Source: an uncultured Gammaproteobacteria bacterium
GTDB taxonomy: Bacteria; Pseudomonadota; Gammaproteobacteria; Pseudomonadales; Azotimanducaceae
DNA: 38,353 nt
Direction of reading: 5' to 3'
NCBI GenBank assembly: GCA_913050215.1
Contig: CAJXBG010000028.1
Coordinates: 1 to 38,353, forward strand
The stretch's first letter is position 1. Each line of letters begins with the position of its first letter. Positions 9,966 through 18,416 of this stretch are shown here, piece after piece. The notes beneath the pieces are model-generated. The model did not search any database. It saw only the letters and a program-made list of their open reading frames with translations, and was not told the DNA's origin. Both the position numbers and the translations under genes were made by a program.

Positions 9966-10190
9966 TTGGTTTGTTTCCTAGATCAATGGATTGGTATGAG
10001 CAGTTCTTGGCCCTATTTCCGGGTCGTCTGGCCATGTCCACCCCTTGCAGCTTTGGCAAGGAAATGAACCATCTAAAATAGCTGGATATCGACATCTATC
10101 ATTCGGCGCTACCGACGCTGGTTGTGAGAAGTTCAAGACAGTATCTTATTTGTGAGGCTCTAAAGTAATACTATTATTTATGAGAATCAA

Positions 10191-10204
10191 CAATAACTTG
10201 TAAC
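10191..10204. promoter_or_regulatory. candidate TetR operator, copy 1 (degenerate)
   Basis: CAATAACTTGTAAC lies in the divergent gap between the amidohydrolase and the TetR gene. It shares the 10 bases AATAACTTGT with the better palindrome at 11032-11047 upstream of the TonB receptor. One arm is complete and the other is imperfect. That it binds the adjacent TetR product is inferred from position and the repeated word. Confidence 0.4.
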
Positions 10205-10241
10205 CTTTCTGTCAGTGTCCAGAATGAGGTATGCTAGGTAG

Positions 10242-10832
10242 ATGGCAACTAAAACACGAACTCGACTCTCACCAGCAAACAGAATCGACCAGCTACTTGA
10301 TGTTGCTAAGCAGATGATCGTGAGCGATGGTTTGCAATCTTTTACCATAGAATCGCTCGCACGCCATGCTGCTGTATCGAGCCCTTTGGTCTACAATTAT
10401 TTCCCGAGTCGACAGGCGTTGCTTCAGGCTTTGCTAGAGCGAGAGTATAGGGTTTCCGGCAGTGCGCTCTTAGCCGAAGTTGTCAACGCAAACAGTTTCG
10501 AGGAAGTTATTAGAATCTTTATTGCTAACAACTTCGATCATCATGCACCCGGTAACATAGTGCCTGTTTTGATGAGTCAACCAGAATTAGCGGCACACAT
10601 TAAGCAGCTACGCAAGCAACAGGGCAAGCAAACTGCGAACTATCTGGTTGAGAACACTGCCAAAAACTACAAGCTTACTGTTGAGCAAGCACAGTTGGCG
10701 ATCACGATGTCCTCAGGCGCATCTGTCGCAGCCGCAGAATGGGTCGCGATGAATCAACTCGACCGGGAACTAGCGATCGATATGGCGCTGGCGTATATCA
10801 AATCAGGTATGGAAGCGCTAAGCGCAGAATAA
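10242..10832 (+). CDS. TetR/AcrR family transcriptional regulator
   Basis: DNA-binding regulator of 196 residues. The N-terminal TetR helix-turn-helix covers about residues 14-62: IDQLLDVAKQMI, then FTIESLARHAAVSSPLVYNYFPSRQALLQALL. The C-terminal ligand-binding half is divergent. It is transcribed away from the amidohydrolase and towards the TonB-dependent receptor. The shared AATAACTTGT word in front of the regulator and of the receptor suggests autoregulation plus control of the uptake gene. A short AGG precedes the ATG. The inducer is unknown; the transported substrate or a CoA ester of it would be typical. Confidence 0.93.
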   Translation: MATKTRTRLSPANRIDQLLDVAKQMIVSDGLQSFTIESLARHAAVSSPLVYNYFPSRQALLQALLEREYRVSGSALLAEVVNANSFEEVIRIFIANNFDHHAPGNIVPVLMSQPELAAHIKQLRKQQGKQTANYLVENTAKNYKLTVEQAQLAITMSSGASVAAAEWVAMNQLDRELAIDMALAYIKSGMEALSAE

Positions 10833-11203
10833 TCCCCAGCTCTCCCCGATAACCGCTCTGTGTCTCAATACCGAATACCCTGCCTGATTTCTTAAACCCC
10901 TCTGGCGGATTCTGCTGCCTTATTTTCGATCCAGATACCAGTCGCGCACATTATTTTGATTGATGTGCTCAGGCAGCGCTTTTCTTGAACCGACACAACA
11001 CGAGATCCGTGCTGTTATTTTAGACCTGCTGTAATAACTTGTTATTATGGTAGTCATAAAGTAGCATGCGCAGGCTACAATAGAGAATCTATAGTAGCGG
11101 ATCGGGCCAGTGCTGGCTCACAACATACAACTAACAGTTGGGAAGGCCGCCGTAACAGGTCTGAGATCAACTAAAATAATTCTATCCTTGGGGAGAAAGC
11201 AGC
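10833..11203. other. 371-bp upstream region of the TonB receptor gene
   Basis: No convincing gene. It holds the palindrome at 11032-11047, a possible -10 box TACAAT at 11076-11081 with only a weak -35, and a strong ribosome binding site (GGGGAG at about 11191) before the receptor ATG. A 20-codon minus-strand frame at 10920-10982 resembles a protein tail but matches no family I recognise. Confidence 0.5.
11032..11047. promoter_or_regulatory. candidate TetR operator, copy 2 (palindrome)
   Basis: TAATAACTTGTTATTA has perfect 7-bp inverted arms (TAATAAC/GTTATTA) around TT. It lies about 30 bp upstream of a possible -10 (TACAAT, 11076-11081) of the TonB receptor gene. The same AATAACTTGT core recurs at 10192-10201 before the TetR gene, which makes the neighbouring regulator the likely ligand. 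Confidence 0.5.
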
Positions 11204-13561
11204 ATGAGATTAATCAGCGTAGCGCGTATTAGCGTGCTCTCTGTAACCTTGGTGTTGGCGAACACCGGTTTTGCCGAAGAAGATCAATATGCCGGACTGG
11301 AAGAAGTAGTCGTGACCGCGCAAAAGCGGGAGGCCACTCTGCAAGACACGCCGGTAGCAGTATCAGTCGTGTCGGGAGTCGATCTCACGAACAAAGGTAT
11401 TGCGGACATCCAAGAGCTTGAGATTGCCGCGCCGTCCCTAAACACCAGTCAAAACCAAAGCTCTTCGCAACAAACGTTTAGTATTCGTGGGCTGGGAACA
11501 TCTGGGAATAACGCAGGTCTAGAGCCCTCGGTTGGGGTTTTCATAGATGGTGTCTACCGTAGCCGTGCAGCCTCTGCGATTGATGACTTCATATCCGTCG
11601 AACGTGTGGAAATACTGCGTGGACCGCAAAGCTCGGTCTATGGCAAGAATACGCCTGCCGGCGTGATCTCCATCATCACCAAGAAGCCTGAGCAAGAATT
11701 TGGTCTAAATTTTGAGCAATCGTTTGGCAACTATGGCAGCAACATAACCCGTGCCTCGGTGACGGGTCCGCTCAACGATACAATGTCTTATCGTATCTCC
11801 GGTAATTACAATAACCGGGATGGTTATATTGATAATGTGCAAGAAGACAGAGACGCTGTAAATGACAGAAACCGCTACGCATTGCGCGGACAACTGCTCA
11901 TCGAGCCTAGCGATGATTTGACGATACGCCTTATTGCAGACACCTCGTCCATTGAGGAAGATTGTTGTGGTGCGCCCTTTTTCTTTAACCTGCCAGCTAA
12001 CGCTGCGCGTACTACTGCGCTTGGCGCAACACTTTTGCCTGATGATATCTATAGACGCGAGATCAAATTTGACCGCGCCCTTGAAACTGATCAGGAACAA
12101 AGCGGGTTTTCGGCGCAGGTAGATTGGGAGCGTGACAATTTATCTTTTATGTCCTTGAGTGCGTATCGAGACTTCCAAGAAACGAACGACATTGATGCTG
12201 ATTTTATCGACATTGAACTGAGTGGCGTATTACAAAATGGCGCTGACCGACAAGTGTTCACGCAAGAATTTAAACTACAGTCTATAGGCGATAATCGATT
12301 CGATTGGCTGGTAGGCTATTATTACTACGACGCTGATCAATCCTCCAGCGGCGATAACCAGTTGGGCTCTTTTGCTCGGCCGTTCTTTGATCTCGCGATC
12401 GGTGGTCTCGTGACAACAATCGAAGGTCTTAAAGGAGCGCCTGCTGGATCCTATATAGGCAAAGGTACTGGTAGGCGAAGCGAGTTTAGTCTGCTGACCA
12501 CCAGTCATTCCTTGTTTGGTAAGCTAGACTGGCACATTAGTGATCGGCTGACAGCATCATTGGGTGCTCGCTGGACTACAGAAGACAAGGAAATCGATGC
12601 CAGGATAGTCACTAATGCACCCTATTCAGCCATTGATTTCAGCGATCCCGCTAGCGACCCTGTCGTTGCCTTACTACCTCCTGCTGCTCGAGGCGCGGCC
12701 GCTGCTGTCCAATTATTTAGACCAGTGCCAGATTTTTCAGAGGAACGTAGTGAACAAGAACCTACAGGTGAACTCACTATCTCTTATGAATATAGTGATG
12801 ACGTGAGCTTATATGCCAGCGCTAAGCGTGGTTACAAAGCGGGCGGGTTTAATGTCAGTTCCGGCTCCGGCGGCGCAGATTTTGAAAAAGAAATTGCCGA
12901 TGCGTGGGAACTGGGCGCTAAGGTCCGCACGTTTGATAACCGGATGCAGATAAACCTTGCTGCCTTTGCTCAGCGCTTACGTGATTTTCAAACTAATGCA
13001 TTTAATGGCACCACATTTACTTTAACCAACGCGGGTGAAATTCAGGTTAACGGGCTCGAGTTTGAAACCTTTTATGCACCCACAGAGAACCTGTATGTTT
13101 CGTTTTCTGGATCTTACCTTGATGCCAAATATGATAGTTATGTTGGCGGACCTAAGATCATTGTCCCCACAGGTTCGCCGCCTACTCCCGGGCGTACCCA
13201 GGACTTAACTGGAAGGCGACTATCCTTTGTGCCGAAATGGACCATTAGTTCATCCGTTAGTTACACCAAGAGCTTTGATTCCTTTGAAGGCTTTGCCAAC
13301 ATCGCAGCAAGATATCGCGGGGAACGCAATGTGACTAGCGAGCAGAACCCGATTGCTGACCAGGATGGTTATGTTACTGCCAACGCCACGGTAGGTATTA
13401 GCGATCTAGATGGCCGTTGGACCGTGAGTCTATTTGCCAAAAATCTTTTTGATGAAGAGTTTACGGACGGTATTTTCAATTCAGTAATACAAGCAGGAAG
13501 CTTTAATGCTTACCCTGGAGACCCTCGTACTTACGGCGTCACGCTGCGCGTACAGTATTAA
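11204..13561 (+). CDS. TonB-dependent outer-membrane receptor
   Basis: Outer-membrane active transporter of 785 residues. A Sec signal peptide (about 1-24, ending GFA) is followed directly by a TonB box and plug start, LEEVVVTAQKRE (about 31-42), so there is no N-terminal signalling domain. The plug contains RGLGTSG, the GVFIDGVYRSR region and VEILRGPQSSVYGKNTPAGVI (about 145-165). The remainder is a 22-strand-type barrel ending GVTLRVQY with a terminal aromatic residue. This subtype, with the EEVVVTAQKR start, is common in aerobic proteobacteria that import hydrophobic or polymeric organic substrates rather than siderophores only; the ligand is not readable. A GGGGAG ribosome binding site precedes the ATG, and a strong terminator follows the gene. 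Confidence 0.97.
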   Translation: MRLISVARISVLSVTLVLANTGFAEEDQYAGLEEVVVTAQKREATLQDTPVAVSVVSGVDLTNKGIADIQELEIAAPSLNTSQNQSSSQQTFSIRGLGTSGNNAGLEPSVGVFIDGVYRSRAASAIDDFISVERVEILRGPQSSVYGKNTPAGVISIITKKPEQEFGLNFEQSFGNYGSNITRASVTGPLNDTMSYRISGNYNNRDGYIDNVQEDRDAVNDRNRYALRGQLLIEPSDDLTIRLIADTSSIEEDCCGAPFFFNLPANAARTTALGATLLPDDIYRREIKFDRALETDQEQSGFSAQVDWERDNLSFMSLSAYRDFQETNDIDADFIDIELSGVLQNGADRQVFTQEFKLQSIGDNRFDWLVGYYYYDADQSSSGDNQLGSFARPFFDLAIGGLVTTIEGLKGAPAGSYIGKGTGRRSEFSLLTTSHSLFGKLDWHISDRLTASLGARWTTEDKEIDARIVTNAPYSAIDFSDPASDPVVALLPPAARGAAAAVQLFRPVPDFSEERSEQEPTGELTISYEYSDDVSLYASAKRGYKAGGFNVSSGSGGADFEKEIADAWELGAKVRTFDNRMQINLAAFAQRLRDFQTNAFNGTTFTLTNAGEIQVNGLEFETFYAPTENLYVSFSGSYLDAKYDSYVGGPKIIVPTGSPPTPGRTQDLTGRRLSFVPKWTISSSVSYTKSFDSFEGFANIAARYRGERNVTSEQNPIADQDGYVTANATVGISDLDGRWTVSLFAKNLFDEEFTDGIFNSVIQAGSFNAYPGDPRTYGVTLRVQY

Positions 13562-13582
13562 CCTTTAATCAGAATTTCCCTG

Positions 13583-13616
13583 GGGAGGCTAGATCCATCT
13601 GGCCTCCCTTTTTTTT
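13583..13616 (+). terminator. rho-independent terminator of the TonB receptor gene
   Basis: Stem GGGAGGC (13583-13589) and GCCTCCC (13602-13608) with a 12-base loop, followed by a run of eight T at 13609-13616, 22 bp after the receptor stop codon. Confidence 0.9.
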
Positions 13617-13792
13617 ACCGTAAGTACATTCACGCGCTGTTCTCGTGATCCTCTGACAACCTAGTTATACGCGAATACTTCGGCCATCCGGCTATCGTTA
13701 TTTCCTTACCAGATAGCAGACGACCGCTCCTGACTTTTGAATATTGAATCTAGAGAAATCTACGATGATTCTAAGAAGTAGGGAAAAACATC

Positions 13793-14095
13793 ATGAAGCC
13801 CACCGACCAGATGAATTCAGAACGGGAATGCCCTTGTCGGGAAAGCGACTTCAATTTTGATTGGAAGTTCTCCCGTAGCTGCCCCAATGATGGTTAATCT
13901 CTAAGCATTGATGACCAGCTTTGGTTAGTTGTTCGTTTACCACAAGATTGCAGTGTAGAGGAGCCATATTCCCAAGAGAATGATGAGGCTGTTGTGGTAC
14001 TTGCCCTTTGCGTGGTTGGGTTGAATCTCTCCAGAAATATTCAAAACAAACGACAGTCTGATCATGTTGTGACGTTTGCGGGTAAGCAGTTTTAA
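13793..14095 (+). pseudogene. possible broken gene (101-codon frame with one in-frame TAA)
   Basis: In the 590-bp gap after the receptor terminator, a frame beginning with ATG at 13793 runs 34 codons (containing ECPCRESDFNF) to a TAA at 13895-13897. It then continues in the same frame for 65 more codons (with DDQLWLVVRL and EEPYSQENDEA) to a TAA at 14093-14095. The composition of the second half looks protein-like, but no family is recognised. It could be a decayed gene or chance. TAA is not a recoding codon, so selenocysteine does not explain the interruption. Confidence 0.25.
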
Positions 14096-14116
14096 CGCTT
14101 TCCAGCTAAGACCTAA

Positions 14117-14209
14117 TCAGACCTTGCGGGTGATTAACATGGCATCGCCGTAACTTAAGAAGCGGTAATCATTGTCGGTGTCTGTATGACCCGATTTCTT
14201 AACCTTTAT
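14117..14209 (-). pseudogene. detached C-terminal fragment resembling QueA (tRNA queuosine biosynthesis)
   Basis: On the minus strand, codons at 14132-14170 read DYRFLSYGDAMLI and continue TRKV to a TGA at 14117-14119. The pattern YRF-x-SYGDAM-x-I is, from memory, the highly conserved C-terminal signature of QueA, S-adenosylmethionine:tRNA ribosyltransferase-isomerase. The frame is open only 31 codons upstream and runs into the end of the MFS gene, and the preceding residues (KVKKSGHTDTD) do not resemble QueA. Only the tail is therefore present, without a start codon. It is probably a relic of a rearrangement or of integration at the 3' end of queA, with the functional gene elsewhere. Confidence 0.6.
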
Positions 14210-15675
14210 CCAGCTTCAACTGCGCTACGCCGTTCAATTTCAGCAAGTATCTCCGCATGCTGATGACGATCAAGTTGGTACAGAGAGTAGATTGCAAGTG
14301 AAACCAATGCGGATGCACCCATGATGGGCCCTGCGGTGATGGCAAGCCGAGTTAACACACCTTGTTCAAGCTCACCAGGAATTGCAGCTTCCGGTAACCG
14401 CACATAAAAATCCAACATGACACCGGCGAAGAGTGTCGCCACTGAGTATGAACCCTTACCAAATATAGCGCGCGCTGAATAAAAGAGACCTTCTTCGCGC
14501 AATCCGGTGATCAATTCGTTCTCATCTATGATGTCACCTATCATCGACATGATGGATACCGAGCAAAGGCCAATGCTAAAGGCAAATCCCGCGGCGTTCG
14601 CTAACAAGCATGGCAACAACATTGGATCGCCGTTTTCAGGTAGGATGCCCAGCAGACGCAAATTGACAACTAACTGTGCAAAGAGCGCGATACCAAATAG
14701 CGAGCTGACCATTACCGGCTTTCGATCAAAGCGCTTCATCAAAATCGGTGCCAACGTGGCGCCAGTCAAACCTGCAACAACCCCGGCAAGAGGGAATAAT
14801 CGAATCTGACTGGCTTCTAATTGCCAAAGGTAGGTTTGAACAAAGACATTCATTTTGTCGTAGACCCCACTAGCAATCATGAAAAAGAAATAGCCACCCA
14901 GTAGGATCAGGTTGTTGCGGTTTTTTAACGTGCGTAATAGTGCTTTTAAGAAAAATAAAACCGAGAACTTCGGCATGGAATCTGTTCGCTGTGACAATTT
15001 GCGGCCATAATCCTGTGTGCCGATGGCACAGATGAATATCGTTACCAACACGACAGCGCAAACCATGAATACAATTGGCACATATGCTTCGGGGTCTAAC
15101 TGACCGGGCACCAGCGCACCATCGCTCGCGCGCACGCGCTCACCTTGGAACATTGTCCAAGCTGTGAAAGCAAATGCAGAACCGGCAAAGTAACCAAACA
15201 TTGCATTGGCACTAAATAACTGACTCCGTTCATCGTGGCGTTTTGAGAGTTCCGCACCCAGGGCTAAGTGAGGCACATTAAATAGCGTCACAAAGGTGCG
15301 GGATAGAATCGTCCATGCCGCAAGCCACAGAAACAAACCTGTATCATTACCCATCAGGATATCGGGTGGTGTGAAAATTGCGTAGATAGAAACTGCCAGA
15401 GGTATGGGCGCTGCCCACAGGAAAGGATGGCGACGCCCCAAATTTGAGCGATGTCTATCTGACAACATACCAATAAATGGGTCTGTTACAGCATCTGTTG
15501 CGACCGCTAACATGGTAGCAATCCCAATCAGATAGTTTGGTAACCCAATCGCTTGATTGTAGAAAATCGTAATGAAGCCAATGAAGATAGCAAAGTAAAT
15601 TGCTTCACCGATGGCCCCAATACCAAAACAGAGTTTTACTCTAAAAGGTAGGGGTATGTCGTTTGTCATGGACAT
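14206..15675 (-). CDS. MFS transporter, glycoside-pentoside-hexuronide (GPH) / MelB-like family
   Basis: Inner-membrane symporter of 489 residues with about 12 hydrophobic segments. The GPH signature lies after helix 2: DAVTDPFIGMLSDR (about 61-74) followed by GRRHPFLWA. The second half has the matching KRFDRKPVM loop. Family members usually import sugars or glycosides with Na+ or H+, but many divergent members in oxygenase clusters have no known ligand. It is the last gene of the operon Rieske oxygenase - Fe(II) oxygenase - transporter, with 45-bp spacing, so it probably imports the substrate of those oxygenases or exports a product. An alternative ATG lies 6 bases downstream. Confidence 0.9.
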   Translation of the reverse strand: MSMTNDIPLPFRVKLCFGIGAIGEAIYFAIFIGFITIFYNQAIGLPNYLIGIATMLAVATDAVTDPFIGMLSDRHRSNLGRRHPFLWAAPIPLAVSIYAIFTPPDILMGNDTGLFLWLAAWTILSRTFVTLFNVPHLALGAELSKRHDERSQLFSANAMFGYFAGSAFAFTAWTMFQGERVRASDGALVPGQLDPEAYVPIVFMVCAVVLVTIFICAIGTQDYGRKLSQRTDSMPKFSVLFFLKALLRTLKNRNNLILLGGYFFFMIASGVYDKMNVFVQTYLWQLEASQIRLFPLAGVVAGLTGATLAPILMKRFDRKPVMVSSLFGIALFAQLVVNLRLLGILPENGDPMLLPCLLANAAGFAFSIGLCSVSIMSMIGDIIDENELITGLREEGLFYSARAIFGKGSYSVATLFAGVMLDFYVRLPEAAIPGELEQGVLTRLAITAGPIMGASALVSLAIYSLYQLDRHQHAEILAEIERRSAVEAG

Positions 15676-15720
15676 CTCAAATAAACAGAGTAAGAGATCA
15701 TACGCACAATCGACGTCACC

Positions 15721-16935
15721 CTATCCTTCATTTTTATTGTCTTTAAATCGCTCACCTCGTTCAGTTGCTAGCTTCAAGGCAGCCACCGTTTCTTTGCGCT
15801 CTTCTATTTTGTGCGCAGCTTTAAGCGCATCAAACTCTTTGGCCCACCAACGACGTCTGAGTTTAGGGTAGGTTCGCATAAGGTTAGCGGCCGAATTAGC
15901 ACCACGATCTCGACCTGCGTTATAACCGACTTTGTCGTTGTCCGAGGCTTTAGATTTTCCAAAAGGCACCAGGTCGCCGTTCATGGTCGGAAGCAGAAAA
16001 TACGGCATTGAGATACGAGATTCGCCCATGGGAATCATAGTGGTGTTGACGCGATGAAGCGTTGCAGAGTAACGCCCTTCACTTAAATGCATTAACGCAC
16101 CACCGGTATTGACGATGACGGATCCAGGGATTACCGGCACCTCGTAGTCACCTTCAGCGGTCCGGCACGTCACAGGTGCATTCATCCATTGGCCTTCGCC
16201 TGCGACAACTTGCAGGCCAGGACGATCATTAATCAGTAACGCGACAAACGGCGGACCGTCAATGTGAGCGCCGGTCACTGGGCTCATAAATTTTTTATAT
16301 TCTTGTCGAATGGTTTCCTGCTTGTCGTCGGCGATCGAGTCAAGACTAAAGTTATGGTTCAAGCTGGCAAAAAGGTACGGCTCATCCAGATTAAAATACT
16401 CTCTGAATTCGCTTGGATCCTCACCAAGAGACTCAACGATGAGTTCGCCCAATTCGAGCGTGATGTTGTGATAAGCCTTGTTTAGGCTCTCGAGAAAGGG
16501 ACGAAAGCCTGGCACTTTCTCTGCGTCCGGCCAGGTATTAGGCCCGCGAAAGAAGCGTTCGTGAAGCGGATAAGATTCGTCATCGTGTGCACATAACGGC
16601 GCCTCGTCAAAGCCATACTGAAAGCTCTCGATGACTTGGCCATAACCTGAGTCGCCTGGCGTTGTTGCAGAATAGCCTCTAACGTATGGGTCATTTTGTA
16701 GAGCGAATGCTTTTTTGAAGTCCGAAGGCGCATCAAAGAAATTTCGCGCTTCTTTGAAGGCTTGTTGTTGAAATTTATCATCAAGACCGGGTGCGTTGGT
16801 TAGAATGAGAAATCCACATTCCTCAAGTGCATAGCGGAGCTCTCTAAGAAACTTCTCGCGATCGTTCTCCAAGTCAAGCCAGTCAACCGTTGGAATCTCT
16901 GGGGCATTGGTAGAATTATTTTGGGATTCAGACAT
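15721..16935 (-). CDS. 2-oxoglutarate/Fe(II)-dependent dioxygenase, isopenicillin N synthase family
   Basis: Soluble non-haem iron oxygenase of 404 residues. The N-terminal DIOX_N domain contains IPTVDWLDLEND (about 14-25) and LEECGFLILTN. The Fe(II) ligands are visible: H-I-D near 223-225 (GAHIDGPP) and the distal His near 293 (LHRV). The co-substrate motif R-I-S follows near 303 (RISMPYF). These are the complete 2-His-1-Asp and R-x-S sets, so the enzyme should be active; likely reactions are hydroxylation, desaturation or oxidative cleavage of a small molecule. It is the middle gene of the operon, between the Rieske oxygenase and the GPH transporter. AGGAC about 10 bases before the ATG supports the start. 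A charged tail of about 45 residues follows the core domain. Confidence 0.9.
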   Translation of the reverse strand: MSESQNNSTNAPEIPTVDWLDLENDREKFLRELRYALEECGFLILTNAPGLDDKFQQQAFKEARNFFDAPSDFKKAFALQNDPYVRGYSATTPGDSGYGQVIESFQYGFDEAPLCAHDDESYPLHERFFRGPNTWPDAEKVPGFRPFLESLNKAYHNITLELGELIVESLGEDPSEFREYFNLDEPYLFASLNHNFSLDSIADDKQETIRQEYKKFMSPVTGAHIDGPPFVALLINDRPGLQVVAGEGQWMNAPVTCRTAEGDYEVPVIPGSVIVNTGGALMHLSEGRYSATLHRVNTTMIPMGESRISMPYFLLPTMNGDLVPFGKSKASDNDKVGYNAGRDRGANSAANLMRTYPKLRRRWWAKEFDALKAAHKIEERKETVAALKLATERGERFKDNKNEG

Positions 16936-16980
16936 TTTGTTTGTTGTCCTGATTGCTGCTTGGTTTAAGGTGATAGGGCA

Positions 16981-18108
16981 TTAGCGTGATAAATGCTGCG
17001 ACAAGGTTTGATGAAAGTGCACAATCGCTTTTTCGAAATGCCCGAATGTTAGGTGCTCGTTTGCTTGAGTGCTGACGGTGCCCTGAATAGCGCATGCAGC
17101 TTCCCGGTCCTCATCAAAACCAGCATCTTTGACGAAGCTCGCATCTCGTTTTGCTTCGTCTATCTCGGTGCTGGACCCATCGGACGTTAAGTTGGTCGCC
17201 CTAAAAATCAGCATTTGCGTGCGGGTTGGGCTGATGGGTTCGAAGATCGTTACTGTTGAGTGCTTGGACAGTACAGATATCGCAACGTTGGGGAACAGCT
17301 GATACACAGAGGTCATCATACCGCTCAGATGTTGATCTTTGGGTTCGAGGCCGCGAAGTTTTTCAATGCGCTTAAACGGAAATATTACCCGAGAGTGAGC
17401 GCCGAAGTTTTCTACTATCGTCGTATTATCGAGACCGTATGGGTAAAAGCTTTTTTTGTGAAGCGACTTAATATGGTAGCCCTCCATCGTGGTTTCGGCG
17501 AGCAACTTCCAATTCGCATCATCGAAATATTCGCTTTGGTCAAAGTAGATTTGTTGATCCGAAAATAGTTCAGGCACGTCTCTAACCGAGGCGGGGTCGA
17601 TGGATTCACGCTGATTGACGTAGACGAGTCCACCGCTCTCCAGCGCAGAAACTTCAACCAGGCCGTTGCCCTCTAGTTCCACACCCGGAAATCCGGCGTG
17701 CCCCGGAATATGTCTGAGTTCGCCTTCAAGGCCATAGGTCCAGGCGTGGTAGGGACATACAAATGACCGCGCACAACCATTACCTGTGGCGACTTGCATA
17801 CCCCGGTGCCTACATGCGTTGATAAAGGCACGAACTTTTCCATCATCCCCTCGCACCACGAGTAGGGGTGTCCCGGCCGCTTTTCTGGCGATATAGCTGC
17901 CTTTGTCCGGGAGCATTGCTGAAAGACAAAACACGACTGGCAAGCGTCGTAAAAGCGCAATCTCGGATTCAAATCGTTCTTGGGAACAATAGTTTTCAAC
18001 AGGTTCCTTCCAAACCGTGTTGCCAAGGTCCGTTGTCTTGTTATCAATGTGGTCGAAAATACGCTGAAGTATTTCCGGCTCACTATATAGCTGATTGTTG
18101 GCTGTCAT
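16981..18108 (-). CDS. Rieske [2Fe-2S] aromatic-ring-hydroxylating-type oxygenase, alpha subunit
   Basis: Terminal oxygenase of 375 residues from the chosen start (MTANNQL). The N-terminal Rieske domain has CRHRG and, 16 residues after the His, CPYHAW, the complete C-x-H...C-x2-H cluster motif (about residues 97-120). The catalytic domain has the mononuclear iron ligands in MEGYHIKSLH (about 205-214). No beta subunit, ferredoxin or reductase gene is adjacent, so electrons must come from elsewhere, as in homo-oligomeric Rieske monooxygenases and demethylases. The frame extends to an ATG at 18156; neither start has a good ribosome binding site, and the inner one matches the usual family start. 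First gene of the oxygenase-transporter operon. Confidence 0.9.
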   Translation of the reverse strand: MTANNQLYSEPEILQRIFDHIDNKTTDLGNTVWKEPVENYCSQERFESEIALLRRLPVVFCLSAMLPDKGSYIARKAAGTPLLVVRGDDGKVRAFINACRHRGMQVATGNGCARSFVCPYHAWTYGLEGELRHIPGHAGFPGVELEGNGLVEVSALESGGLVYVNQRESIDPASVRDVPELFSDQQIYFDQSEYFDDANWKLLAETTMEGYHIKSLHKKSFYPYGLDNTTIVENFGAHSRVIFPFKRIEKLRGLEPKDQHLSGMMTSVYQLFPNVAISVLSKHSTVTIFEPISPTRTQMLIFRATNLTSDGSSTEIDEAKRDASFVKDAGFDEDREAACAIQGTVSTQANEHLTFGHFEKAIVHFHQTLSQHLSR

Positions 18109-18226
18109 CTTTGTAAATCTTTGTTTATCAATCTGTTTTTGTAAACCTGTGTGCATAAACCGAGGAAGTATTTGTGGTTTTTACGACAGAAGTTGTCTAG
18201 CTGATCAAGCTTTGTGCTGGCTGTAC

Positions 18227-18277
18227 GCAGTTTTGATCGCAGTTAACGATTGTAGTTAGCGATTCTAGCTAACGATC
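18227..18277. repeat. 12-13-bp direct repeats upstream of the Rieske oxygenase gene
   Basis: Three consecutive 13-base units, GCAGTTAACGATT (18239), GTAGTTAGCGATT (18252) and CTAGCTAACGATC (18265), preceded by a 12-base related unit GCAGTTTTGATC (18227). The second and third also form an inverted repeat GTTAGC...GCTAAC. They lie about 120-170 bp before the oxygenase start and downstream of the promoter at 18364-18391, that is, in the untranslated leader. A regulator-binding array is likely; an RNA leader element is the alternative. Confidence 0.6.
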
Positions 18278-18363
18278 GTAACTTTAGGCGTCACGCAAGA
18301 CCTTGCTCTCGCAATGTGACATGTCGATTTCTTGTGTGGATACAGCGCCACTTGATCTTGCTT

Positions 18364-18391
18364 ATTATAGACCTTGTAAATTAACAATCAA
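18364..18391 (-). promoter_or_regulatory. candidate sigma-70 promoter of the oxygenase operon
   Basis: Read on the minus strand, TTGATT (-35, 18386-18391), a 16-bp spacer and a consensus TATAAT (-10, 18364-18369). It lies just after the 3' end of the sulfatase gene and points at the Rieske oxygenase gene. The start of transcription would be near 18357, leaving a leader of about 200-250 nt that contains the direct repeats. Confidence 0.5.
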
Positions 18392-18416
18392 CTATTTAAC
18401 ACTGTCTATAGTAAAA

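Noticed and set aside
10920-10982. Minus-strand frame of 20 codons ending VRDWYLDRK and a stop, looking like a protein tail
   Set aside because: Too short, no family recognised, and no start or upstream similarity; noted only as a possible relic.
11705-12100. 131-codon minus-strand frame within the TonB receptor gene
   Set aside because: Shadow of the receptor frame, no ribosome binding site or recognisable domain.
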